Of a stretch of 64,000 nt of DNA, positions 17,179-25,119 are shown in pieces. A program made the position numbers and the translations under genes. Under the pieces are notes generated by a model that had not been told where the DNA came from, ran no database searches, and worked only from the letters and a program-made list of their open reading frames with translations. Location of the stretch: positions 2,542,001-2,606,000 of the forward strand of contig NZ_CP042906.1 of assembly GCF_008728855.1 (NCBI RefSeq), read 5' to 3'. Each line of letters opens with the position of its first letter. Positions within the stretch are counted from its first letter, which is position 1. The stretch comes from Hypericibacter terrae. Lineage in GTDB: Bacteria; Pseudomonadota; Alphaproteobacteria; Dongiales; Dongiaceae.

Positions 17179-17805
17179 ATGTTTCAACGCATTTCCTTGG
17201 CGGCCGCACTCACGGGAGCCCTGCTGCTCGGCGCTTGCGCCAGGCAGTACGAGGATCCGCCCGCGCGCCAGACCAGCCTGATTCACCCGCCGCCGGTGGT
17301 CGTGGCGGAGCCCTCGCCGCCGGAGCCGGTGCCGATGCCGGCGCCGGCCTTCCCCATTCCGCTGCAGAAGCCGGGCTCCGAGGTCGATCTGGCCTCGACC
17401 ACCGGAACGACGACAACCGCGAGCGACACGACGGCAACGGAGCCTCCGGACGGAACCCCGAATGCGATGCCCGACGGCAGCACCACTGTCGCGCCCGAGG
17501 CCGCCGACCAGACAGCAACGGCCGGCACCGCACCGCTGGTCGACCGGGACGATCCCAAGCGCCTGGTGGGCCTGAACGAGGCGCAGACCATCGGGCTGCT
17601 GGGCGATCCCTTCATCGCCGAGGAGCGGCCGCCGGCAAGGATCTGGACCTTCTCGGAAGGTGGCTGCCGGCTGCAGGTCTTCTTCTATCCCGATCTGAGC
17701 GACCAGCATTTCGAGGCGCTCACGGTGGCCTTCTCCGGTATCGACGATACCGACATGGCGCGCCGGGCTTGTTTTGAGGCTTTATTGGAGAAACACGGTG
17801 CCTGA
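17179..17805 (+). CDS. Lipoprotein of unknown function with Pro/Thr-rich linker
   Basis: A 208-residue protein with a lipoprotein signal (MFQRISLAAALTGALLLGAC, lipobox LLGAC with Cys20). A low-complexity Pro-rich then Thr-rich region (about 35-115) acts as a linker. A C-terminal domain of about 85 residues (GLNEAQTIGLLGDPF ... CRLQVFFYP) recalls small BamE/SmpA-like folds. GGAGG precedes the ATG. The last 8 bases overlap the response-regulator gene, so the three genes lipoprotein, regulator and kinase form one unit. It may monitor the envelope for this two-component system; that is inference from position. Confidence 0.78.
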   Translation: MFQRISLAAALTGALLLGACARQYEDPPARQTSLIHPPPVVVAEPSPPEPVPMPAPAFPIPLQKPGSEVDLASTTGTTTTASDTTATEPPDGTPNAMPDGSTTVAPEAADQTATAGTAPLVDRDDPKRLVGLNEAQTIGLLGDPFIAEERPPARIWTFSEGGCRLQVFFYPDLSDQHFEALTVAFSGIDDTDMARRACFEALLEKHGA

Positions 17806-18550
17806 AGGTAGCGATCTGAAACTTCGAGGCCGCGTTGCGGTCGTGGACGACGACGCGATGTTCCGCGAATCCCTGGGATTGAATCTCGGGGAGAGCGGGT
17901 TCGAGGTGATGGAGTTCAATGGTGGGCGGCCGTTCCTCGACTGGCTGGGTGCCGGCAACGGCGTCGACGCCATCCTGCTCGATTGGCGCATGCCGGGCAT
18001 GGACGGGCTCGCGGTGCTCCGCTCGCTGCGCGAGCGCGGCGTTCGCGTGCCGGTGATCTTCCTGACCGCCCTCAGCGACGACATCTACGAAGAGGCGGCC
18101 TTGCGCTTCGGCGCGGTCGATTTCATCGAAAAATCGCGCAGCCTCGCGATCATCCTGCAGCGGCTGCGCCTGATCACGGATGGCGCCAAGCCAAACGCCA
18201 CCGGTGCCGCGGCACCTGGCGCGGGCCCCACGCTGAAACGCGGCAAGCTCGAGCTCAAGACCGACATCGCACGTGCCTTCTACGACAACAAACCCGTCGA
18301 CCTTACCGTGACCGAGTTCAACATCGTCTGCGCGCTCGCAGCAGCGATCGACGCGGATGTCTCCTATCGACAGATCTACGATCTTGCCCGGGGCGCCGAC
18401 TTCGTCGCCGGGCAGGGCGAGGAAGGCTATCGAGTCAATGTCCGTTCTTTCATCAAGCGGATCCGGCAGAAGTTCCGAACCGTCCATCCCGAGTTCAACG
18501 GGATCGCGAACTACCCCGGATTCGGCTATCGCTGGGTCGATCCCGAATAG
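17798..18550 (+). CDS. OmpR-type response regulator
   Basis: A 250-residue two-component regulator. The receiver domain (about 12-125) has the acidic pair Asp17/Asp18, phospho-acceptor Asp62 (LLDWRMPGMDG) and Lys112. A winged-helix DNA-binding domain follows (about 150-248: LTVTEFNIVCALA ... VNVRSFIKRIRQKF ... GFGYRW), resembling ChvI/OmpR-type regulators. The start is GTG at 17798, because GGAG (17786-17789) is well spaced; it overlaps the lipoprotein stop. The kinase gene starts 10 bases downstream. ChvI-type systems respond to acid and envelope stress, but the similarity is only partial. Confidence 0.88.
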   Translation: MPEGSDLKLRGRVAVVDDDAMFRESLGLNLGESGFEVMEFNGGRPFLDWLGAGNGVDAILLDWRMPGMDGLAVLRSLRERGVRVPVIFLTALSDDIYEEAALRFGAVDFIEKSRSLAIILQRLRLITDGAKPNATGAAAPGAGPTLKRGKLELKTDIARAFYDNKPVDLTVTEFNIVCALAAAIDADVSYRQIYDLARGADFVAGQGEEGYRVNVRSFIKRIRQKFRTVHPEFNGIANYPGFGYRWVDPE

Positions 18551-18560
18551 GGAGATCCCG

Positions 18561-20066
18561 GTGGCGACGACCGCTCTACCTCCCTTACGGGCTCATTCGC
18601 TGGTCCGTCGCGTCGTCCTGTTGGCCGGGGCCTTCATCGCCGTGCCGCTGGTGCTCTACATCACCCTGCGCGACGTCTATAGCGAGCGCCAATTGTTGCT
18701 GCTGGAGGGCGTGCGGGAGCAGGGGCGGCTGGTGGCCACGGCGCTCACGCCGCTTCTGCAGGAAGAGGACGTCTCGGCGCTGCCCAAGATCGCCGGCGAG
18801 CTGGATCGTTTCGGCGGTCCCGAGACGCGGCTCAAGGTGCTGTTCAGGAAGAGCGGCGATGCCGGCGCCTCGAGCTTCTATTTCGTGGCCGCGGCTCCCG
18901 CGGTGGATACCAATCAGCTCGACGACGAGCGCCAGACTTTGTTGAAACAGGGGATCCTCGAGAAGGTCGCCGCCACCTGTAACGACCGCGTGGCGCTCGC
19001 GGATCGCTATCATGCGCCGGACGGAAGCGAGGAGCTGCTGACCTCGATCACGCCGGTGCTGTCGCCGACCGGTTGTTGGGCGATCGTCATGTCGCATCCG
19101 CTCGACAGCATCATCGGCACGCAGCTCGGCCGGGCCTATTGGACGCGGCCCGAGGTCCAGATCGCCGGCGCCATCTATCTGCTGCTGGCGGCGCTCACCT
19201 TCGGCGTGCTGGTGAGCATCCGGCGCAGCGTGATCCGGTTCCGCGACCTGGCGCAGGAGATCCGCGTCGATGGCAAGGACGGCGCCACCTTCGCCGAGCG
19301 CAACGAGGTCGCGGAGCTCGGCGGCGTGGCGCGCGAGTTCGATCGCATGATCGGCCGGCTGCGGGCGTCGGCCCGCCATCTGCGCCAGGCCGCGCAGGAC
19401 AATGCCCATGCCTTCAAGACCCCGATCGCGATCATGCGCCAGGCCATCGAGCCGCTGCGCCGGCTGGCCACCACCGGCGACGACCGCGCCAACCGCGCGC
19501 TGCAGATCCTGGAATCCTCCGTCGACCGGCTGGATTCGCTGGTGGCGGCGTCGCGGCGCATGGACGAGACCATGGCCGAGCTGGTCGATCCGCCGCGCGA
19601 GCGCGTCCATCTCTCGGCGCTCGTCGGGCGCATCGCGGCCGGCTATCGGCCGCTGATCGAGGGCCGCCGGATTGCGCTCTATGCCGATATCGAGGCCGGT
19701 CTCACGGCGCTCGGCGGCGAAGAGCTGATCGAGACGATTGTCGAGAATATTCTCGACAATGCGGTGGGCTTTTCGCCCGAGGGCGGCCGGATCGATCTGG
19801 GCCTCAAGCGCAACGGCGCGCGGGTGATCCTGAAAGTCTCCGATCAGGGGCCGGGCGTGCCCGAAGGCGACCTCGAGCGCATCTTCGAACGCCAATATTC
19901 GCAGCGTCCGACCGAGGGCGCGGGGGCCGACGATCATCGCTGGCATTCGGGCCTCGGATTATGGATCGTTCGCCGTAATGTCGAGGCGATGGGCGGCGAT
20001 GTTAAGGCTTTGAATGCCCCCAAAGGGGGCCTAATTCTCTCGGTATCTCTGCCAGTTGCGCGATAA
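18561..20066 (+). CDS. Sensor histidine kinase
   Basis: A 501-residue membrane kinase paired with the upstream regulator. One membrane helix lies at about 13-34, followed by a periplasmic sensor domain (about 35-200), a second helix (about 204-220), a HAMP linker and the kinase core. The H box is DNAHAFKTPIAIMRQ with His283 as phospho-site, closer in style to PhoQ than to ChvG. N box ETIVENILDNAVGFSP, G1 SDQGPGVPEGDLERIF and G2 GLGLWIV are all present, so the ATPase domain is intact. The start is GTG at 18561 after GGGAGA. The signal is unknown; the periplasmic sensor and the linked lipoprotein point to the envelope. Confidence 0.88.
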   Translation: MATTALPPLRAHSLVRRVVLLAGAFIAVPLVLYITLRDVYSERQLLLLEGVREQGRLVATALTPLLQEEDVSALPKIAGELDRFGGPETRLKVLFRKSGDAGASSFYFVAAAPAVDTNQLDDERQTLLKQGILEKVAATCNDRVALADRYHAPDGSEELLTSITPVLSPTGCWAIVMSHPLDSIIGTQLGRAYWTRPEVQIAGAIYLLLAALTFGVLVSIRRSVIRFRDLAQEIRVDGKDGATFAERNEVAELGGVAREFDRMIGRLRASARHLRQAAQDNAHAFKTPIAIMRQAIEPLRRLATTGDDRANRALQILESSVDRLDSLVAASRRMDETMAELVDPPRERVHLSALVGRIAAGYRPLIEGRRIALYADIEAGLTALGGEELIETIVENILDNAVGFSPEGGRIDLGLKRNGARVILKVSDQGPGVPEGDLERIFERQYSQRPTEGAGADDHRWHSGLGLWIVRRNVEAMGGDVKALNAPKGGLILSVSLPVAR

Positions 20067-20103
20067 ACTTAGCATAAAGGGAGATTAACCACTTACCACA
20101 ACA

Positions 20104-20670
20104 ATGCCTCATCGGGCCCGCATGCGATTCGGCTACCTTGTCCCTCGCATGATGAGTTTGATCCCCACACAAGTCGCCGCGGCGACCCGGTCTCGCAAGT
20201 CGATCACGACGCGCGATACCTTCACCGACGAGCCTCTGAGCGAGGCCCGCGCGAGCTTCAGCGCGGAGCTCGATTGGACGCTGCGCCGCATCGGCGCGGT
20301 GCGTCTGCGCGTGACTGTCGCCTGCCTGACCATGCCCCGCGACGGGAAGCAGGGGCAGCGTCTGGCGGAGGTCATCGCGGCGATGGTCGCCCGTCATTCG
20401 GCCTTGGCCGGTGTGGATACGGACGGCGCCGTTCTGGCGGCGAGCTTCGGGCCGCGCCGCTTCGGCGCGGCGGGCGACATGGAAGAGGCACGGCGTCTGA
20501 TCGGCTGGTTCCGTGAAGCCGTTGCCGAGGTCGCGCCCGCCCTCGAAGGCCGCGCGATGATTTCGGTCGCTCATCTCTGGAGTGACGAATGGGTCGGCCT
20601 CGCACCCTATACGCGGCGCGTCATGTTCGCGGCGCCCTTGCCGCTGGCAGGGCTGGCCGAAGCGGTCTGA
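20104..20670 (+). CDS. Hypothetical protein
   Basis: A 188-residue soluble protein that I do not recognise. It begins 37 bases after the kinase gene, on the same strand. The central part (ELDWTLRRIGAVRLRVTVACLTMPRD ...) looks like an alternating helix/strand fold, and there is no signal peptide or membrane helix. Codon use matches its neighbours. The start is uncertain: ATGs at 20104, 20122 and 20149 are possible and none has a good ribosome site. A strong terminator follows the stop at 20701. Confidence 0.6.
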   Translation: MPHRARMRFGYLVPRMMSLIPTQVAAATRSRKSITTRDTFTDEPLSEARASFSAELDWTLRRIGAVRLRVTVACLTMPRDGKQGQRLAEVIAAMVARHSALAGVDTDGAVLAASFGPRRFGAAGDMEEARRLIGWFREAVAEVAPALEGRAMISVAHLWSDEWVGLAPYTRRVMFAAPLPLAGLAEAV

Positions 20671-20700
20671 TCCGCTCTCAAGAGTTCTGAGCCGAAGACT

Positions 20701-20731
20701 GGGCCCCGTTTCAGCCGGGGCCCTTTCTATT
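20701..20731 (+). terminator. Rho-independent terminator
   Basis: A 7-bp stem GGGCCCC (20701-20707) pairs with GGGGCCC (20717-20723), loop of 9 bases, followed by TTTCTATTT. It ends the lipoprotein/two-component/unknown operon. Confidence 0.75.
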
Positions 20732-20744
20732 TCGGGTGCGACCC

Positions 20745-21209
20745 TTACTCGGGCCGCAGACCGCGGAGCGTGAGGTCGCCCTCCGCCAGCGCCGCCTTCA
20801 CCGAAGTCAGGCCCAGCTCCAGCTCCTCGAAGCGTTCGCGCACGCGCCGGATCTCGGCGATCTCGAGCTCGCCCGGCAGCGTCTCGGTGTTGTTGCCGAG
20901 GTCGATCAGCTTGGCGAGATAGCGGCCGCGCAGGCGCGCCACCAGGCGCGCCAGCTTCTCGACCTCGCCGGGAGCGACGTCGATCACGGCATTGAGGGCT
21001 TCCTTGCGCGCGAGCTTGCGCTCCTGGGCGCCGAGCTGCGACAGGAACTGGCGCACGGTCGGCGCCGTGTCGATGGCGGGGCCGGGCAGGCTCGATTTCG
21101 TCTCGGCGGGCTTGGGCGCGGCGGTGCGGGCGAAGACCGGCTCGCGCGGGCCGTCAGCGGCTTCGGCGCGGGCCCGGCGGTCGGCGCGGGTCAAAATGGC
21201 AAGGCTCAT
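20745..21209 (-). CDS. Hypothetical protein
   Basis: A 154-residue soluble protein, unknown to me. The N-terminal third is Ala/Pro/Arg-rich and looks disordered. The rest is predicted helical with many charged residues (RKLARKEALNAVIDV ... ELEIAEIRRVRERFEELELG), perhaps a coiled-coil or helical bundle. The start at 21209 is strongly supported by AGGAAGGAGG; an in-frame ATG at 21236 lies before this site. It converges with the gene ending at 20670. Confidence 0.65.
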   Translation of the reverse strand: MSLAILTRADRRARAEAADGPREPVFARTAAPKPAETKSSLPGPAIDTAPTVRQFLSQLGAQERKLARKEALNAVIDVAPGEVEKLARLVARLRGRYLAKLIDLGNNTETLPGELEIAEIRRVRERFEELELGLTSVKAALAEGDLTLRGLRPE

Positions 21210-21497
21210 GGGTGGCCTCCTTCCTGGTGGGCGCAAGAACGGCCGGCTGGGCAGATTCGTCCCCTCTCCGGCCTTGGCTGCCCACAGTCTTGCAAACCAT
21301 AAGCCAAGCCCGTGCGACGGCAGATCAAGACGTTAGCGCTCCGCGGCAGGGGCAGAGGGTAAAGATTGCCGGGTCGTTTCGGCCGGATTGCCGAATGCCA
21401 ATTGATCCAGCCGGGCCGCTTACCGGACCCATCGGGGTCGCGATGTGCTTCAGATACCGGTCCTGAGCATCACGCGCTCCGCGATTGATTTAAATGT

Positions 21498-22487
21498 CTA
21501 CTGCCGCGACCGATCCGGCATCGGCAGAATCGCTCTGACGACGATGTTGTTGTTTCCACCAATGACGCTGAGCGGAGGGGGCGCAAAAGGCGCGCTGCGC
21601 TGGATCGCCGTTGCGGCGGCGTTATCGAGAACTTGGTAATTGGTGCTCTGGATGAGCTTCATGTCCACCAATCTACCCTGACGATCGATGACAAGCCGAA
21701 ATATCGCGACGCCGCTCAGATTGAACATCTCGGCTGTCGGCGGGTAGTAGCTGTGGCTGAGAATCGTCGCCAGCATGGCATTGAGGTACTGATCGCCGCT
21801 GCCTTCATCGAGCAGCAAATTCAAACTGTCAGGTGACGTAGCAGCTTCCGATTGCGTGGGCGGTGTGATGACGGTCTTCCGTTGATCCGGCACCGGCGGC
21901 TTTTTGGGGGGCACGGGTGCCGGGATCGCGGCCTGTTGTGTCTCGCGCGGCGCGGATTGGGGCGGCACCGGAACAGCCTGCGGCGACGGCGCGTCTGGCA
22001 ACACCGGGGCCGCGGTCGCAGCCGGTGGCTCCGGCAGGGGAGGCGTGGGGGCAGTCGCCGGTGGCGGCGGCGCTGCCTCCGCAGCATGAGCGGGCGCGCC
22101 ACCCGGCGGCTTATCAGCTTGATCGCCTCCCGACGCGGCTGGCGGAACCTGTTGTGGGGGTGCCGGCGGCACCTTTGGCTCCGGCGGTTTCTCGACGGGC
22201 TTTTCTACTGGAGGCGCTGGCGGCGGCTTGGGCTGCTCCATGACAATGTCGACCGGGATCGGGTCGGGTTTGTCTGGTTTGCTCAGGATGAATCCATCGT
22301 CGATCGTGGTGACCACGGCGATGTGCAACAGAATCGCCGCGATGATCGCCACGCCCCACCGCCACCGGAGATCGCGGTCGGGCAGGGGCGGCGACAGGGG
22401 AATGCGTTCCTCGTGATAGGAACGCGCGGCGCGCTCGAGCGAGAAGCTCGGCGCGGCGCTGTCCATTATCGCGAGATGATCGGTCAT
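21498..22487 (-). CDS. TonB-family energy-transducing protein
   Basis: A 329-residue protein with a short cytoplasmic N-terminus, one membrane helix (about 44-62: WGVAIIAAILLHIAVV) and a very long Pro/Ala-rich periplasmic spacer (about 75-215). The C-terminal TonB domain (about 225-320) includes YYPPTAEMFNLSGVAIFRLVIDRQGRL. It would couple the inner-membrane proton gradient, through ExbB/ExbD, to outer-membrane receptors. No exbB, exbD or receptor gene is nearby. The C-terminal domain has the YP-x-x-A-x-x-x-x-x-x-G-x-V/A pattern of TonB boxes in alphaproteobacteria. The histidine in the membrane helix (ILLHIAVV) is kept. Confidence 0.85.
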   Translation of the reverse strand: MTDHLAIMDSAAPSFSLERAARSYHEERIPLSPPLPDRDLRWRWGVAIIAAILLHIAVVTTIDDGFILSKPDKPDPIPVDIVMEQPKPPPAPPVEKPVEKPPEPKVPPAPPQQVPPAASGGDQADKPPGGAPAHAAEAAPPPPATAPTPPLPEPPAATAAPVLPDAPSPQAVPVPPQSAPRETQQAAIPAPVPPKKPPVPDQRKTVITPPTQSEAATSPDSLNLLLDEGSGDQYLNAMLATILSHSYYPPTAEMFNLSGVAIFRLVIDRQGRLVDMKLIQSTNYQVLDNAAATAIQRSAPFAPPPLSVIGGNNNIVVRAILPMPDRSRQ

Positions 22488-22755
22488 GCCCGCCCGTCAG
22501 TTTCGCTCAAGGGCCTGTCGGCCCGCTGTCCGGAGCGGACCGATCGCCGGCGCTCACGGCTGTAGATGTAGGCGAGGTTCTGCGGATGGCCAGGAATGAG
22601 CGCGGACCTTACCGATTTGCGAGAGTTGCCCGGACCGATGCCGGGACGGGCGCATCGGCCTCCACGCTTGCCTGCGGGCTTCTGAAACGCCCCGACGGCG
22701 TCCTGGGTTTCCTCGGCGAGGATCCCTGACCTTGCCGAGCCCTGATTCCGGAACG
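22488..22755. other. Gap between tonB-like gene and tRNA terminator
   Basis: No supported gene. Short open frames here have no ribosome site and look like chance. It should hold the promoter of the minus-strand TonB-family gene. Confidence 0.4.
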
Positions 22756-22791
22756 AACAAGGGGTTGAGAACACTGCCTCAACCCCTTGTT
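22756..22791 (-). terminator. Terminator of tRNA-Asn (possibly bidirectional)
   Basis: A perfect 14-bp stem, 22756-22769 (AACAAGGGGTTGAG) with 22778-22791, loop of 8 bases. It sits 5 bases beyond the tRNA 3' end. T-rich sequence follows on both strands, better on the plus strand (TTTTAAAT). Confidence 0.8.
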
Positions 22792-22796
22792 TTAAA

Positions 22797-22871
22797 TGGC
22801 TCCCCGGGCCGGATTCGAACCAGCGACCAAGCGGTTAACAGCCGCTTGCTCTACCACTGAGCTACCGGGGA
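22797..22871 (-). tRNA. tRNA-Asn (anticodon GTT)
   Basis: The minus strand folds into a full cloverleaf: acceptor TCCCCGG/CCGGGGA, D arm with AGCTCAGTGGTAGAGC, anticodon stem AAGCGG/CCGCTT with loop CTGTTAA (anticodon GTT), and T arm GGTTCGAATCC. Discriminator base G and an encoded CCA end at 22797. A terminator follows. Confidence 0.97.
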
Positions 22872-23031
22872 TCAGAGGCGGCCGGGGTTATAGCAAAAGC
22901 CCCCCTGGCCTGCAAAGTTTCTTTCCGGGCCGTGACAGGGGGCTAAAGCATTTGGCCGACGCGGATTTTTGCCGCGGGGCACCGGCCTGCAAACGCCTGC
23001 TTCCGGCCCCGATTCGGGCCCCCGGCCCGGG

Positions 23032-24210
23032 TCAGGCGATAGGTTTGTCGTACACCCGATAGGTCTTGTAGACCCGCCCGCCGACCTTCTCGATGATCTT
23101 CCGCATCGGGATGTTGTCCTCGAGGATCCAGGAGAGCTCCGCCCGGTTGGCGCGGAGTTCCTTGGTCCCCTGCCGCAGCTCCTCGAGCACCCGCAAGATG
23201 ATGCCCGACCCCACCATGGTCCGGTGATAGGGCTTGCTCAGGCCGAACAGCAGGACGCGGCCGGTCCTGAGTTTGGACACCTTGAGCCGCCAGAGCAGCT
23301 TGGCCCAGCCGAACGGGAAGAGGCGTCCGTCCAATCCAGCGATCGCCTCATAGATGTTGGGAAGCGAGACGATCATGCTGACCGGCTCGCCATTGACCGA
23401 AGCAATGATGACCACCTTGGGCTCCACCACCGCCTTCATGGTCTTGGCCGCATGCGCGATCTCGGCCTCGGTCAGCGGCACATAGCCCCAATTGTCGGCC
23501 CAGGCGTCGTTGAAGATGTCGAGGATGATGCGCAGGTCGCGGTCGAAGTTCTTCATGTCGACATTGCGCACCGTGACCGCGGCGGGATCCATGCCGGCGC
23601 GCCGCAGGATCGCCTCATGCGTGATCGGGTTGTTCTTGTCGACATCGTAGTCGTAGGCGATCAGGTCCTTGACCTTGGCATAGCCCGCCGCCTCCACGAG
23701 CGCGCCGGCGAAGGGCGGGCTGTAGGGCATCATCATCATCGGCGGCGCGTCGAAGCCGTCGATCAGGAGCCCGACCTCCTCGTTGGTCGAGAAGTTGAGG
23801 GGGCCCATGGCGCGCTTCATGCCCTTGGCCTTGAGCCAGCCCTCGGCCGTGGCCAGCAGTGCGCGGAACAGGGCGGGATCGTCTACCGCGTCGAGGAAGC
23901 CGAAATGGCCGGTGGCGTCCTTGTAGCGCTCCAGATACAGGCGATCGATCTGGGCGCTGACGCGGCCGACTACCTCGCCGCCGCGCCGGGCGAGGAAGAG
24001 CTGCGCCTCGGCATGCTCGAAATAGGGGTTCTTGCCGGGCGTCAGCGCCTCGCGCCGCTCGAACCGCAGGGGCTGCACGAAGCCGGGGTGACCCTGGCTG
24101 TAGAGCCGGCTCGGCAGGCCGATGAAGGCGTCGAGATCGCGCCGGTTGGCGACCGGCGTGATCTCGATGGCGTCGGAACGGCCGCTCCCGCGGTCAGCGG
24201 CTGCAGACAT
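23032..24210 (-). CDS. bcerS: GNAT-fold acyltransferase, probable bacterial ceramide synthase
   Basis: A 392-residue cytoplasmic protein of a GNAT-superfamily group normally annotated as N-acetyltransferase or hypothetical. Visible features: PYFEHAEAQLFLARRGGEVVGRV (GNAT beta core, about 61-84), GPLNFSTNEEVGLLIDGFD, the Met run PPMMMMPY, and a C-terminal half with a second GNAT-like segment (NGEPVSMIVSLPN). From memory, the ceramide synthase of Caulobacter belongs to this group. It would N-acylate 3-ketosphinganine or sphinganine with acyl-CoA. The identification rests on family resemblance plus the neighbouring serine palmitoyltransferase, ACP, reductase and ligase genes. Last gene of the cluster, 11 bases after the hydroxylase stop. 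Confidence 0.75.
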   Translation of the reverse strand: MSAAADRGSGRSDAIEITPVANRRDLDAFIGLPSRLYSQGHPGFVQPLRFERREALTPGKNPYFEHAEAQLFLARRGGEVVGRVSAQIDRLYLERYKDATGHFGFLDAVDDPALFRALLATAEGWLKAKGMKRAMGPLNFSTNEEVGLLIDGFDAPPMMMMPYSPPFAGALVEAAGYAKVKDLIAYDYDVDKNNPITHEAILRRAGMDPAAVTVRNVDMKNFDRDLRIILDIFNDAWADNWGYVPLTEAEIAHAAKTMKAVVEPKVVIIASVNGEPVSMIVSLPNIYEAIAGLDGRLFPFGWAKLLWRLKVSKLRTGRVLLFGLSKPYHRTMVGSGIILRVLEELRQGTKELRANRAELSWILEDNIPMRKIIEKVGGRVYKTYRVYDKPIA

Positions 24211-24221
24211 GGAGGACCGTT

Positions 24222-24980
24222 TCAGTTCTCGCTGGATGCCACGCGAAAGCGGCGGGGATTGCCGTCGCCGCGCGTGCCGTGGGAAAGCGCGGCGACCCAG
24301 GGATAGCGCAGGGCTTCGTCCTCGGTATAGCCGAGATTGAAGACCGTCGCGCTCTTCTGCCGCTCGCGCGCGGCGCCGTAATAGGTGCCGAACAGCTTGT
24401 CCCAGGCATAGTTCGTGATGCCGTAATTGCCCTGCTCGTTATGGAAGTGGTGCTGGAGATGCAGCCGCTTGATGCGCTGCAGGAACTTCGATTTCGGCGC
24501 GAAGTTCAGATGCTGCACGCAGTGGCAGAACTCGTAGAAGATCGTGGTGACCAGGCCGGTGGCGAAAGCAGCGGCGGCGCCGGCGGGCCCCGCGATCAGG
24601 TAGCCGACCGGAAGCGTGATCGCGCCGATGGTGGGCAGCGTGGTGTAGAGCGCGCCGAACAGGACGCGCAGATTGTGCGGATCCTGGTGGTGGTCGAAAT
24701 GGATGCGCTTCCAGCCCGCCGCCGTGAAGCGGCTCTTGTAGAGGTAGCGCCCATGCAGCACGAAGCGGTGCAGCAGGTACCAGACCAGCGGATAGACCAG
24801 GATCGACACCGCCACCGCCGGGATCAGCGGCAGGGGCGATTCCATCCAGCGCCAGACCAGCCCGATGGAGACGATCGACAGCGCGATATAGGTGAGCACC
24901 GGCGGATAGGTGAAGAAGGCCCTCACCAGTTCCGGCAGCGTCATCCGGTCGAGATTATGGGTGCGATTCCAAAGGCTCAT
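24222..24980 (-). CDS. Membrane fatty-acid hydroxylase (sterol-desaturase superfamily)
   Basis: A 252-residue integral membrane di-iron enzyme with about four helices. The histidine clusters HRFVLHG, HFDHHQDPH, HCVQHLNF and HLQHHFHNEQGNYG fit the fatty-acid hydroxylase family. Related eukaryotic enzymes hydroxylate the sphingoid base or the amide-linked fatty acid of ceramide. Because it lies between lptG and the ceramide-synthase-like gene, it probably adds a hydroxyl group to ceramide. Which carbon is modified cannot be read from sequence. Confidence 0.85.
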   Translation of the reverse strand: MSLWNRTHNLDRMTLPELVRAFFTYPPVLTYIALSIVSIGLVWRWMESPLPLIPAVAVSILVYPLVWYLLHRFVLHGRYLYKSRFTAAGWKRIHFDHHQDPHNLRVLFGALYTTLPTIGAITLPVGYLIAGPAGAAAAFATGLVTTIFYEFCHCVQHLNFAPKSKFLQRIKRLHLQHHFHNEQGNYGITNYAWDKLFGTYYGAARERQKSATVFNLGYTEDEALRYPWVAALSHGTRGDGNPRRFRVASSEN

Positions 24981-25119
24981 AGCCGCCTAAATCCTTGTCC
25001 GCCAATAATCTAGAGGGGGTGCCCCGCCGCGGCAACCCCTGGGGACGGCATCGTCCCTGAAGGCCCGCCGATTGCGACCTTAGGCCGCGTGGGGAGGGCG
25101 GGAGAGAGGGCCGGAACGC

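Noticed and set aside
22484-22774. A 96-codon minus-strand frame between tRNA-Asn and the TonB-family gene
   Set aside because: It runs through the tRNA terminator and overlaps the TonB start; no ribosome site and no recognisable sequence.
22797-23031. tRNA-Asn as an integration site for a mobile element
   Set aside because: No integrase, no repeated tRNA 3' end, and no change in composition beside it; the ceramide genes look native.
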